From: a virus | DNA length: 64,000 nt | IMG/VR virus record: IMGVR_UViG_3300028275_000006 | Coordinates: 62,001-126,000 of that record | Reading direction: 5' to 3' (one strand) | Part shown: in pieces, positions 15,583 through 23,206 of the stretch | Position numbering within the stretch: the stretch's first letter is position 1 | Layout: the number at the start of each line of letters is the position of its first letter | Made by a program: the position numbers and the translations under genes | The notes under the pieces: model-generated | What the model was told of the DNA's origin: nothing | Seen by the model: only the letters and a program-made list of their open reading frames with translations | Databases searched by the model: none

Positions 15583-15827
15583 AATAATTCCTCCGCAATT
15601 CCTAATACTTCAGCAATAATAATAAACACTCCTGCTCCAATTAAATCGCCTTGGATTAATCTATAACCTGCGGCAAATCTCATTCCGCTTTTAACGATGC
15701 TGATTCTAAAATGCCACTTACTTGTATCTTTAGATTGAATATCTATCATTGGTTTGTGGTGCGGACACCTTCCTTGTTTGTAGTCGCAATCTGGACTATA
15801 TTCTTTTTTACAAATATCACAGTTCAT
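15579..15827 (-). CDS. Zinc-ribbon / hydrophobic small protein, probably leaderless
   Basis: 82 residues from the ATG at 15827. MNCDICKKEYSPDCDYKQGRC contains CxxC, a third Cys, then CPHH, a likely zinc site. The second half has a hydrophobic stretch (LIGAGVFIIIAEVLGIAEELF) that may be a membrane helix. The -10 box TATAAT ends only 6 nt before the ATG, so the transcript should begin at or next to the start codon, without a Shine-Dalgarno. First gene of the clamp-loader/deaminase operon. Function unknown. Confidence 0.65.
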   Translation of the reverse strand: MNCDICKKEYSPDCDYKQGRCPHHKPMIDIQSKDTSKWHFRISIVKSGMRFAAGYRLIQGDLIGAGVFIIIAEVLGIAEELF

Positions 15828-15833
15828 TTTTTT

Positions 15834-15862
15834 ATTATACAGAATAAAAAAGGGTCCGTCAA
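15834..15862 (-). promoter_or_regulatory. Sigma-70 promoter (leaderless) for clamp-loader operon
   Basis: Minus strand TTGACG (15857-15862), 17-bp spacer, TATAAT (15834-15839). The -35 hexamer is exactly the 6-nt loop of the terminator hairpin at 15849-15870. The ATG at 15827 lies 6 nt after the -10 box. Confidence 0.88.
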
Positions 15863-15870
15863 GACCCTTT
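15849..15870 (-). terminator. Intrinsic terminator after the MazG-like gene, with -35 box as loop
   Basis: Minus strand AAAGGGTC - TTGACG - GACCCTTT: an 8-bp perfect stem followed by TTTATT. It lies 4 bp past the MazG-like stop (15875) and its loop is the -35 of the next promoter. Confidence 0.8.
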
Positions 15871-15874
15871 GGTG

Positions 15875-16246
15875 TTATTTTTTGGTAACAAATGGTTCTA
15901 ATACTGGAGGAGTCCAACCGAGCGGTTTAAGTACTTTTCCGTCTTCACGCTTGCGAACCTTGCCAGTTTCTTTGTCGATCTTGGCAAAGTTAGTTTTCAT
16001 AACTTCTTTCCAAGCACCTTCGGCATCTGCTCCCATACTATGTATAGCACCGATGGTAACAACCAAAATATCAATTAAGGCATCCAATTGTTCAACATCA
16101 TCATTGGCGGCAACTGCAAGTTGAAGTTCTTTATATTCTTCTTCAATTAATTTTAAGTACATGTCATATTGTGAAAAGTCGTAATCATCTACGCTTTGGT
16201 CACAAGCAACCATGAATTTTTCTTGATCTCGAAATGGGTTTGTCAT
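15875..16246 (-). CDS. MazG-like nucleotide pyrophosphohydrolase
   Basis: 123 residues. LIEEEYKELQLAVAAND and LDALIDILVVTIG give the ExxE(12-28)ExxD metal-binding pattern of the all-alpha NTP pyrophosphatase fold. NFAKIDKETGKVRKREDGK followed by KPLGWTPP is the typical tail of the phage/HisE-like subfamily. It hydrolyses NTPs/dNTPs to monophosphates plus pyrophosphate; in cyanophages it has been linked to (p)ppGpp or nucleotide salvage, but the true substrate is open. Overlaps the GroES-like gene by 4 bp. Confidence 0.88.
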   Translation of the reverse strand: MTNPFRDQEKFMVACDQSVDDYDFSQYDMYLKLIEEEYKELQLAVAANDDVEQLDALIDILVVTIGAIHSMGADAEGAWKEVMKTNFAKIDKETGKVRKREDGKVLKPLGWTPPVLEPFVTKK

Positions 16247-16587
16247 AGGTGTCCAATAATCATGTCTTTAGGTTCTTCGTCGTCCCACATCATAACTGCT
16301 TCGTTATCAATCATACGAATAGTAATTTCTTCACCGCTTTCATTTTCGTACTTGATACCTCTAGTCCATCGTCCGTGTTCAACTAATATCCAATCACCGA
16401 CTCCGTATTCTTCATCGTGTTCTGGACCAACAGCAAATACCTTAGCCCATCTTGGATGGATGCCGCGATCCTTGCCGTCATCGCTTTGAATGATGATACC
16501 GCTTTGCGTTTTAGTATCACCGAAATCCATATCTGTTACAATGACTTTGTCATGTAACGGTCTAATGGTTCCTTTAACTACCGCCAT
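16243..16587 (-). CDS. Co-chaperonin, GroES / gp31-like
   Basis: 114 residues. IRPLHDKVIVTDMDF is the GroES N-terminal strand; TQSGIIIQSDD occupies the mobile-loop position that docks on GroEL, and a longer middle (HPRWAKVFAVGPEHDEEYGVGDWILVEHGRWTRG) replaces the normal roof loop. T4 gp31 enlarges the GroEL cage for folding the capsid protein gp23; this protein is likely the counterpart here. It is encoded between the MazG-like gene and a conserved 74-residue protein. Confident for family, inferred for client. Confidence 0.9.
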   Translation of the reverse strand: MAVVKGTIRPLHDKVIVTDMDFGDTKTQSGIIIQSDDGKDRGIHPRWAKVFAVGPEHDEEYGVGDWILVEHGRWTRGIKYENESGEEITIRMIDNEAVMMWDDEEPKDMIIGHL

Positions 16588-16590
16588 TTA

Positions 16591-16815
16591 TTATTCCTTT
16601 TCTTGTGGTAATTCGGATTGTTCGTAAAAGTCTTTTAGAATATCTTCACGTTTGCGAAGAATTTGACCACCAGGTCCTAGTTCGTCTCCGCGGGCATTAA
16701 CACGAGCATTACCTACTGCTGGAGTTAATTCGTTGCGTTGACGCAATAGATCCATATCTACAGTTCTACCGTTGGCTGTACGATAAACTTTCTTTGGTGC
16801 TGGTTTCATGGGCAT
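16591..16815 (-). CDS. Conserved small T4-like phage protein
   Basis: 74 residues, basic and probably extended. VYRTANGRTVDMDLLRQRN and ELTPAVGNARVNARGDELGPGG are strongly conserved-looking stretches seen in many T4-like marine phages; I do not know the function. It has a strong ribosome binding site (AAGGAGGACATT before the ATG) and lies 3 bp upstream of the co-chaperonin gene, so a role linked to capsid protein folding or assembly is possible. Confidence 0.65.
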   Translation of the reverse strand: MPMKPAPKKVYRTANGRTVDMDLLRQRNELTPAVGNARVNARGDELGPGGQILRKREDILKDFYEQSELPQEKE

Positions 16816-16841
16816 TTTAATGTCCTCCTTAATATATGTAC

Positions 16842-17348
16842 TTATCTCAGGAATTCGCGCCAGTCTAAATTATATTTCAAACTGTCAATTTTATGTACAC
16901 CAATTAAGTATAGTACATAACTGGCTACGCTACTTCCTCTTCCTACACCCCAAACTATACCTTCCTTACGACAAGTATCTACAAAGTATTTTAGCCAGCG
17001 TAGTAGATCCAGCATATTTCTTTCTCTATACTCTTGTAATTCTTCTATTAGTCTTTGGTAGTTTTCTTTAGGACATTCGTTAACAAGGAACCCTTCAATG
17101 TCCATTTGTTTGTATTCCTCAGGCATATTCCAATTACTCTGCATTAAGGAATCAAACTCTGTTTTAGAAAGTTGTGGTTCTTGATATTCTCGTATTTTTA
17201 CAGATTCAGTATGTAGATTAAACTGCTTAACGTCTGTATCGTCAGGCTCTGCCAAAATATTAGGCAAGACATCCAATTTACCTTGGTAAATTAAATCAAA
17301 GATGTCTTTGGCTGAATATACTGGAATACCTAAATTATCAATCCTCAT
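16842..17348 (-). CDS. Stand-alone fragment related to DNA polymerase III alpha (DnaE)
   Basis: 168 residues. The C-terminal third, GIVWGVGRGSSVASYVLYLIG followed by HKIDSLKYNLDWREFLR, matches the family-C polymerase block (GPGRGSxxGSLVxYxLGIT...DPLxxxLxFERFL) that binds the incoming nucleotide, but the catalytic PDxDxDF aspartates and the PHP domain are absent because the protein ends there. The N-terminal half (residues 1-110) is helix-rich and phage specific. It therefore cannot be a polymerase; it may be a domesticated domain. Its ATG is 6 nt after a TAAAAT -10 box, so the mRNA is probably leaderless. Confidence 0.65.
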   Translation of the reverse strand: MRIDNLGIPVYSAKDIFDLIYQGKLDVLPNILAEPDDTDVKQFNLHTESVKIREYQEPQLSKTEFDSLMQSNWNMPEEYKQMDIEGFLVNECPKENYQRLIEELQEYRERNMLDLLRWLKYFVDTCRKEGIVWGVGRGSSVASYVLYLIGVHKIDSLKYNLDWREFLR

Positions 17349-17354
17349 GCAAGT

Positions 17355-17383
17355 ATTTTAACTTACATTAATGAGGCTGTCAA
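17355..17383 (-). promoter_or_regulatory. Sigma-70 promoter (leaderless) for the GroES operon
   Basis: Minus strand TTGACA (17378-17383), 17-bp spacer, TAAAAT (17355-17360). The ATG at 17348 is 6 nt beyond the -10. The promoter overlaps the last codons and the stop of the upstream gene (17358). Confidence 0.85.
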
Positions 17384-17591
17384 GATCTGTGTCTCGTTTT
17401 TGGTATTGTTCTTCCCAGAGTTTTTGTCTGCGAATGTTTAGTTCTGCTTTATACATGTCCAACAACATAATAATCTGCTGTTGAACTCCAGAGTTACTAG
17501 CGGCCATGAAATATCTTCTACTAAGATCTTGGATCTTAGTTTCAAGTTCCACATCCTTTAGTTTGGAAAAATCTTCTGCTAGTGGGTGCAT
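17358..17591 (-). CDS. Conserved small phage protein
   Basis: 77 residues. MHPLAEDFSKLKDVELETKI, LSRRYFMAASNSGVQQQI and a final RDTDLDSLINVS match a small helical protein that recurs near baseplate/tail genes of T4-like marine phages. No catalytic residues. Its start overlaps the stop of the tail-region gene upstream by 1 bp, so it belongs to the late operon from 18194. Function unknown; possibly an assembly factor. Confidence 0.65.
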   Translation of the reverse strand: MHPLAEDFSKLKDVELETKIQDLSRRYFMAASNSGVQQQIIMLLDMYKAELNIRRQKLWEEQYQKRDTDLDSLINVS

Positions 17592-18172
17592 TATAGTGCT
17601 GTAAAGTTACCTAAGTATCTTCCAAATACGTTTACGCCACCATCGTAAGTCCAGAATTCAAAAATCTTTGGACTTGTCGAACTAGTAACGCTTTGTGTAC
17701 CGGGCCATCCTGATTCTACATAGAAGTCACCAATGGATTCTGTGTTAAAGGAAAAGAATTGTTCTGTACCATTTCCATATAAATGAACTCTAATAACAGC
17801 CAATGTTCCGCTTGCTGGTAAGTCAGAGAATGTAAGTTCTAAAGGACTTCCTGCGTCAGGATCTGTTGCAGCCAATGTGTACACATGATATGCTCCGCTG
17901 GTAAAACTTACGTTTTGACTAGCAACAATGTTGCCACCTGCATTAAATTCGAAACTGGCACCTTTTAGGTTTGCATTAGCAATGGTGTTTCCGCTAAGAT
18001 CTGTTTCTGGACTAGAAATGTCTAGTCTAGATGCTTGTAAATCTTGAATGTCAGACTTGGCCTGAATTAGCGTATCTTTAATTGCTGAGAAGTTATCACG
18101 GAAGCCTTGGCTTTCGTTGTCTACGCCCGCTACTGGGAACGCTTCATCTATTTGGGTCTCGCGGTATGTCAT
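17591..18172 (-). CDS. Tail/fibre-region structural protein
   Basis: 193 residues. Residues 1-45 (IDEAFPVAGVDNESQGFRDNFSAIKDTLIQAKSDI-like) belong to the short N-terminal module used by many T4-like marine virion proteins, a 'D-N-x-x-Q-G-F-R-D-N-F' helix thought to anchor appendages. The rest is beta-rich with a small C-terminal sandwich (ELTFSDLPASGTLAVIRVHLYGN). Follows a late promoter at 18194-18203. Likely minor tail or collar component; exact place unknown. Confidence 0.65.
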   Translation of the reverse strand: MTYRETQIDEAFPVAGVDNESQGFRDNFSAIKDTLIQAKSDIQDLQASRLDISSPETDLSGNTIANANLKGASFEFNAGGNIVASQNVSFTSGAYHVYTLAATDPDAGSPLELTFSDLPASGTLAVIRVHLYGNGTEQFFSFNTESIGDFYVESGWPGTQSVTSSTSPKIFEFWTYDGGVNVFGRYLGNFTAL

Positions 18173-18193
18173 TTTACTGGGTATCCTTTATTT

Positions 18194-18203
18194 GATATTT
18201 ATC
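18194..18203 (-). promoter_or_regulatory. Late promoter (GATAAATATC)
   Basis: Minus strand GATAAATATC starts at the stop codon of the 1040-residue structural gene and lies about 22 nt before the ATG at 18172, with AAAGGAT between as ribosome binding site. Confidence 0.6.
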
Positions 18204-21200
18204 ATATGTTATAACGTGCATCGGAGAATTTTAGGTATTTTTCCTGCACATCGTTGATGTCAGAATCTATGATAAATCTGTCAATTTCAAAATCTAACTG
18301 ATTAAAATCAAAGTTTCTGTTAATAATGTTGTCTAAAATATACTGTCCCTCGCCAGGTTTACAGTAGCATAGAGGTACTGCTTTAACAAATCCTGTAGCC
18401 GCAGTTCTAGCATCCTGTGGAGTAGTCATCCAAAGTGGCAGGAATTCATTTTCAGTTAATCCTACTTCTGAGATATTTGCTCTAACATTTTTAATACTGC
18501 TAGGGTAAACATATTCTGTATCATTGCCACTGACCATAACATTTGCTGTATCGATAGTCACAGGTGTCGACATAGGACTAAATCTGTCAAATGCTTGTTC
18601 ATTTAGTTTGCCATTAATGTATGTACTTCCGTAGGTAACAGTTCCGTTACCGTCAACAGTTCCTAGGGAACCGTCCACTGGATTACGTCTTGCTTGATTA
18701 ATTTTTGTTGGGCTGTTTACACCTCTGTCCAACTTAATTCTGCTGGCCGCAGATTTATTAGCAATTTCATAATCATCTAATATTTCAAGATAAATCACTT
18801 CATAGACAATGTCGTTAGTGCCCTGTACTTTAGCAATGGCCTTTTTAAGATTACCAATTCTGTAACGTTTACGTCGAATGTTCTTTGATATGGCAGCAAT
18901 ATATTCTGGCATTGCTTTACTCTCAATTCCAGCATAGATTAACATTTTTAATTCTGTCTGTAATCCGTAATTAGGATCGCCTAAGCGATAAATTTTTTCT
19001 GGAGTAAACACAGTTGTGTCATTGATAAAGTTATAAAACAATTCTCTCTTTGATTGTTTAGGCAAAGGTTTGGTATAGATATTACTATACAGAGTTAGTG
19101 TACCTTCGCTGATTGTAATTATAAATTCTTTACTTACTGAACTATATCTAAATTGATCCTGTGCATTAACAACAAATCTATAAGAACGATCTACGGTTAA
19201 TAAGTCACCGTCGAATGTGGTATCGCCACCGTCGAATAATGTAAATCCTGAAATGCTGTTAGCACGGAACTGATTAATTTTTCCTTCAATAATACCAGAT
19301 GATTTTAATGTAAGTCCTTCAGGCAATCTTCCGTCTACTAATGTGTATCTTAATTTAGCATTAGGCACGGTTGTAGTTGCTTCCACATAAAAGTTACTTG
19401 GGAAACTTGGTTTAATTGATCCTAGTATTCTATCTGTTGTAAATTGAATTACAGAATCTACTTCGCCTAAGATAGCAATAGTAAATGTCTTCGGAGCAAT
19501 CTGTGTTGAAAACTCACTAACTGATTGGTTATATGTTTTTCTAATAATTAATCCGTCTGTTACATTAGTTAATAATGCATCGGATAGTTTAAGTGTAGCC
19601 ATTGTTCCGCCTAGCACAGTATTACTAATATATTCAGTCATAGTATAGATACTAGGACCAATACGGATAACGTCTCCTATTAGTAAGCCAACATCTTCTT
19701 CTGGTAAAGGCAGTATCTTTAAGAAAGTTTGACCAATAGGTGCATCGTCTGCTACTACAATAGCGACTTCAACTTCTGTTAAATTTTCTTTGTCGTACTT
19801 AATGGCATTAACTGTAAATTTAAACTCTTTAGTAATTGCTGGCTGATACGGTGCAAATCCAAATACTTCAGCAGTATCGGAATCAATATATAAGCCGTCA
19901 GGCAATACGCTTGGAGTCAAATCGTCATTGAGTGCGGCTAATTCATATCTTACAGGACCAACTTCTGGATTAGGATCGAAAACATCCAATAAAATAGTTA
20001 CATAATTGTTGGCTCTTCTTAGGCCAAGGTTGGCGGCACTTAACCATATTGGTGCTCTTAAGTATGTAGAGTCTGCCGTGTAAGCACCGTTACCAACTTG
20101 TAAAAGTGTATTGTCGGTTCTTAAGAAGTCATCGCCTACTACATAAATTCTAAATCTTCTTCTAGCAACAGATTCACCATCGCTGACTGTAACAATAAAT
20201 TCGTAATTTCGATTTAGTTTTCTAGGAGTAACAACATTTAAATAATCTTCTTCTCCTATGTTAGGACGCTTACCAAAGTCATAGGCATAGGCATCATACA
20301 AGTTTGTATCATAGAATCCTGTACGTGCTGTTACGTCTAGGGCAAGGATAGGATCGATAATACCAGTAATTCTTCCTGTGCTACTCATAGACAGACCTGG
20401 GGGAAGTTCTCCATCGCCGTCACCGATAAAATATTCCAAAGTATCTGTTGATGACAAATCTGTATCTGTTGCTTCTAATTGAAAATCTACAGGTGTATTA
20501 TCTAACACAAATGTTAACGGATCTTTAATTAATGTAACAGTACCAGAAACAGTTTGTGAACCTAGGTCGCCACCAAGTTTATTAAAGGTAATTGTAGTAG
20601 AAATTCTTGTTAGATATTCTTCGTACTGTTCTCCGTCTAAAGGCAATGGTTGTAGCACTTCTACATTGGCAGCGTTGAATGCCGCAACGTTGGTAGCAAT
20701 AGTTACAATATTTCCAAATACAAAGTTGTGAGCGGATGCAGTAGTTATAGTAACAAGGTTACTTTGACGTTTGGCGCTAACAACTGCCGACACCCTAGTT
20801 GTGACTGGACCGACTGGTAGTAATCCGGTATCTTCTGTGAAAACTTGATAATATGTACTGTTTGGAGGAGTCACTCCTGAAACAGTAGTTGTAGTTCTGT
20901 ATAGTGTACTTTCGTTAGACACAGTATGTCTAATAACAGTATCTGGGATATAAGTTGCTTCTGGATCAAAATCGTAGATTTGAATGTCTGGATTTGGACC
21001 AGGAGTGATCCATACAGGTGCGTCTGGACCTGCAATGGTCATTGTAAATGTTCTGTCGGAAATTTCTGTACCGTTAGATGCACGGATTACAAATGTAGAT
21101 GTTGTGTTAGTAGAAACTTCTAAAGGAGAGCCCTTGATAACCCAAGTGCTTAAATTTGTATCGTAGGCGACTCGTAGCCCGCTGGGCAAATTGCCTGCGA

Positions 21201-21324
21201 TAACTGAAAATGTTACTCCGGTTAAGTCTGCGCTTGGAATTATAGGCAGAGGTATAGTCTGGGTCTGTCGTTCGTTGTAAGTATTAAAACTGTATCCAGA
21301 CGGTTGATTCCATATATTAAGCAT
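18202..21324 (-). CDS. Large virion protein with putative Ig (He_PIG) domains
   Basis: 1040 residues, beta-rich. Several cadherin-like/putative Ig repeats are recognisable by the 'LPxGLxxxxxGxIxGxP' turn: LPSGLRVAYD, LPPGLSMSSTGRITG, LPDGLYIDSDTAEVFG and LPEGLTLKSSGIIEG, spread from about residue 48 to 665. The C-terminal about 250 residues are different (TELKMLIYAGIESKAMPEYIAAI, FNQLDFEIDRFIID) and resemble a conserved cyanophage structural domain. Probably a tail, neck or fibre protein; the Ig-like parts may bind carbohydrate. Own late promoter at 21343-21352. Confidence 0.75.
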   Translation of the reverse strand: MLNIWNQPSGYSFNTYNERQTQTIPLPIIPSADLTGVTFSVIAGNLPSGLRVAYDTNLSTWVIKGSPLEVSTNTTSTFVIRASNGTEISDRTFTMTIAGPDAPVWITPGPNPDIQIYDFDPEATYIPDTVIRHTVSNESTLYRTTTTVSGVTPPNSTYYQVFTEDTGLLPVGPVTTRVSAVVSAKRQSNLVTITTASAHNFVFGNIVTIATNVAAFNAANVEVLQPLPLDGEQYEEYLTRISTTITFNKLGGDLGSQTVSGTVTLIKDPLTFVLDNTPVDFQLEATDTDLSSTDTLEYFIGDGDGELPPGLSMSSTGRITGIIDPILALDVTARTGFYDTNLYDAYAYDFGKRPNIGEEDYLNVVTPRKLNRNYEFIVTVSDGESVARRRFRIYVVGDDFLRTDNTLLQVGNGAYTADSTYLRAPIWLSAANLGLRRANNYVTILLDVFDPNPEVGPVRYELAALNDDLTPSVLPDGLYIDSDTAEVFGFAPYQPAITKEFKFTVNAIKYDKENLTEVEVAIVVADDAPIGQTFLKILPLPEEDVGLLIGDVIRIGPSIYTMTEYISNTVLGGTMATLKLSDALLTNVTDGLIIRKTYNQSVSEFSTQIAPKTFTIAILGEVDSVIQFTTDRILGSIKPSFPSNFYVEATTTVPNAKLRYTLVDGRLPEGLTLKSSGIIEGKINQFRANSISGFTLFDGGDTTFDGDLLTVDRSYRFVVNAQDQFRYSSVSKEFIITISEGTLTLYSNIYTKPLPKQSKRELFYNFINDTTVFTPEKIYRLGDPNYGLQTELKMLIYAGIESKAMPEYIAAISKNIRRKRYRIGNLKKAIAKVQGTNDIVYEVIYLEILDDYEIANKSAASRIKLDRGVNSPTKINQARRNPVDGSLGTVDGNGTVTYGSTYINGKLNEQAFDRFSPMSTPVTIDTANVMVSGNDTEYVYPSSIKNVRANISEVGLTENEFLPLWMTTPQDARTAATGFVKAVPLCYCKPGEGQYILDNIINRNFDFNQLDFEIDRFIIDSDINDVQEKYLKFSDARYNI

Positions 21325-21342
21325 TGTTTAATCCCCGATACT

Positions 21343-21352
21343 GTATTTATCG
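21343..21352 (-). promoter_or_regulatory. Late promoter (CGATAAATAC) inside a small hairpin
   Basis: Minus strand CGATAAATAC lies about 20 nt upstream of the ATG at 21324. It is embedded in CCGATA-AATACAG-TATCGG, a 6-bp inverted repeat. Confidence 0.6.
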
Positions 21353-21372
21353 GTACCGGGAAATTAAATTTA

Positions 21373-22602
21373 TTACCAAGTACCGCCAGTAAATGCTACT
21401 CTGACCCAAATATCGGCTGCGCCGGTTGTATAATCTGCAATACAGCGATAAATGTACGAATTTGTAATAATAACAGTTCCGGCAGCATCTCCAGATGCGC
21501 CCTTAGATGAAGTAGGTGCAGTGGCTGTACTTAATATTAAAGAATCGTTAAGTACAAAATTTCCGCTTACTAGTACACCGTCTCCGTCAAAACTTAGGGG
21601 AATTAGGTCATATGAGCTGGTTCCAGTATTGTAAACTTTAAAGTTTAAACCAGGACTTAGTGCAGGAATTAAGTTGGACTGTGTATATGCTTCTAACTTA
21701 ACTAACTGCTCAGTTGTTGTACCGTTGTTTACTTTAAACTCCATAGCAGAGCCAGATCCTAGCAAATCTAATGCGCGACCATTAATTTCTAATGCTATAG
21801 GACGAGCGCCTGAAGTTGAAGTATCAGTAACCTTTAATAATGTAGGGCTACCAGCAGTTGCATTAAACGTACCGACGCCAGTAACTGTTACATTTCCAAA
21901 TGTAGAAGCACCTGTTACATCGATACCGTTTGAAAAATTAGTGTTAGGAGTTACAGTTAAATCCCCAGAAGTAGTAGTAATGGAACTTGTAACAACACCA
22001 CCAGTAAAACTAGAACCAGTAATAGCGCCGCTAACAGCAAGACTAGTCAGCGTACCAACGCTGGTAATGTTTGTCTGTGCGGCAGTTAATACTGTTCCTG
22101 TTAAATTGCCTGATACATTACCAGTTACATTGCCTGATACATTACCAGTTACATTGCCTGTAAACGTACCTTTAACAACTTCTGCTGGAATTCTTCCGTT
22201 ACCCGAATCAACAAGGAGAGTTGAGTCGCTTGCAAATACATTACCTTCAAGCCACCCATTAAAACCATTAGCATTAACTAGACCAGTAACATTCACGTTA
22301 CCAACATAAGGAGTAGATGTTAAGTTAACAGCGGCACTAAAACTACCAATATTGTTGCCATCGTCAACATATGAAAAGTTTATATTTGTGTGTGTACCTG
22401 TTGCAAATACTGCCGCAACTGCATCTCTTGCGTTTTCGTCTGAAAACGCAGTTACTGATTTGCCACCGGCTGTTCCGTCGATGCCGTTGGTACTGTCGCC
22501 TACATACACTTGCTGAAGTGTTGTATCATAAATTAGTTCGCCTTCGAGGAATTTTCTTGCGGTTCTCTCAGCGGTTGTTCCTCTACGGATTTGTAATGCC
22601 AT
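21373..22602 (-). CDS. Fibre-like virion protein with RRGTTAER N-terminus
   Basis: 409 residues. MALQIRRGTTAERTARKFLEG and ELIYDTTLQQVYVGDS form the N-terminal module found on many marine phage fibres. The shaft is Gly/Asn/Thr-rich with GNVTGNVS octapeptide repeats (about 142-165) and TSVGTLTSLAVSGAITG-type beta-helix repeats. C-terminal about 60 residues (GDAAGTVIITNSYIYRC onwards, ending AFTGGTW) form a small beta domain common in such fibres. Likely tail or baseplate fibre. Shares operon with the two fibre-locus genes upstream. Confidence 0.75.
   Translation of the reverse strand: MALQIRRGTTAERTARKFLEGELIYDTTLQQVYVGDSTNGIDGTAGGKSVTAFSDENARDAVAAVFATGTHTNINFSYVDDGNNIGSFSAAVNLTSTPYVGNVNVTGLVNANGFNGWLEGNVFASDSTLLVDSGNGRIPAEVVKGTFTGNVTGNVSGNVTGNVSGNLTGTVLTAAQTNITSVGTLTSLAVSGAITGSSFTGGVVTSSITTTSGDLTVTPNTNFSNGIDVTGASTFGNVTVTGVGTFNATAGSPTLLKVTDTSTSGARPIALEINGRALDLLGSGSAMEFKVNNGTTTEQLVKLEAYTQSNLIPALSPGLNFKVYNTGTSSYDLIPLSFDGDGVLVSGNFVLNDSLILSTATAPTSSKGASGDAAGTVIITNSYIYRCIADYTTGAADIWVRVAFTGGTW
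22103..22166. repeat. 24-bp tandem repeat coding GNVTGNVS
   Basis: About two and a half copies of a 24-bp unit (on plus: acattgcctgatacattacc plus agtt) encode the octapeptide repeats of the fibre shaft. Such repeats can change copy number by slippage. Confidence 0.6.
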
Positions 22603-22614
22603 TCTATTCTCTCC

Positions 22615-23196
22615 TTATGCTATGGGTCCAGCGTCTATACTTATAGGGCTCGGGTCGGTAAACGTGCCCATGTCCGTTCCAATTTCATTTAACAAATAAG
22701 TAATTGGATCGTAGTACGTAGGTGCAATGGGTCCATAGTCAAATGTATTTACCTGTCTATCTAAAAGTGTTACATCAACAAACGGGTTTTGAGTTGCAGT
22801 TCCGCCGTTTCTAATTAAACCTACAACATTTCCAGTTAAAGTGCCAGAAAATGTAGTGGCTGTAACAGTACTAATGTTATTAATAGCCTGCCCATTAAAG
22901 TCAACTGTAGCCGTTGGATGTAAATCTAACTGCAACACATCTCCTACTAATTGTAATCTTAGTGGTCCTAGCGCATCTAGTTTTCTAAGTTCTAGATTGC
23001 TGTCTGCGTTCTTTTGTTTAAAAACACCTAGTCCTGAAGTGCCTATATTTTCAGCACTAACTGGAGCATAACCGTTGTTGTACAGATATTCAAAGTTAGT
23101 TTTAACTTTTTCAAAGGCTGTACGCAGGTCGTCCCCAGTACCGTCGTTGACGACATTTCCTAGGTTAATCTCTTGTAAATCATCATATAATGCCAT
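22615..23196 (-). CDS. Virion protein with NDGTGD N-terminal module
   Basis: 193 residues from the ATG at 23196 (MALYDDLQEINLGNVVNDG), preceded by AGGAAAAT; an in-frame ATG further upstream lies inside the giant fibre gene. The N-terminal module (VNDGTGDDLRTAFEKVKTNFEYLY) is homologous to that of the 3092-residue protein upstream. The middle (ATTFSGTLTGNVVGLI) looks like a fibre shaft segment, and the C-terminus (DYGPIAPTYYDPITYLLNE) is Pro/Tyr-rich. Probable small fibre or adaptor. Confidence 0.7.
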   Translation of the reverse strand: MALYDDLQEINLGNVVNDGTGDDLRTAFEKVKTNFEYLYNNGYAPVSAENIGTSGLGVFKQKNADSNLELRKLDALGPLRLQLVGDVLQLDLHPTATVDFNGQAINNISTVTATTFSGTLTGNVVGLIRNGGTATQNPFVDVTLLDRQVNTFDYGPIAPTYYDPITYLLNEIGTDMGTFTDPSPISIDAGPIA

Positions 23197-23206
23197 GTTA
23201 TTTTCC

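Noticed and set aside
22103-22166. CRISPR-like repeats
   Set aside because: The repeats are tandem codon repeats in a fibre shaft without unique spacers.
21674-22309. 211-residue plus-strand reading frame
   Set aside because: Antisense to the repeat-rich shaft of the fibre at 21373-22602; Val/Pro/Thr composition mirrors the repeat codons.
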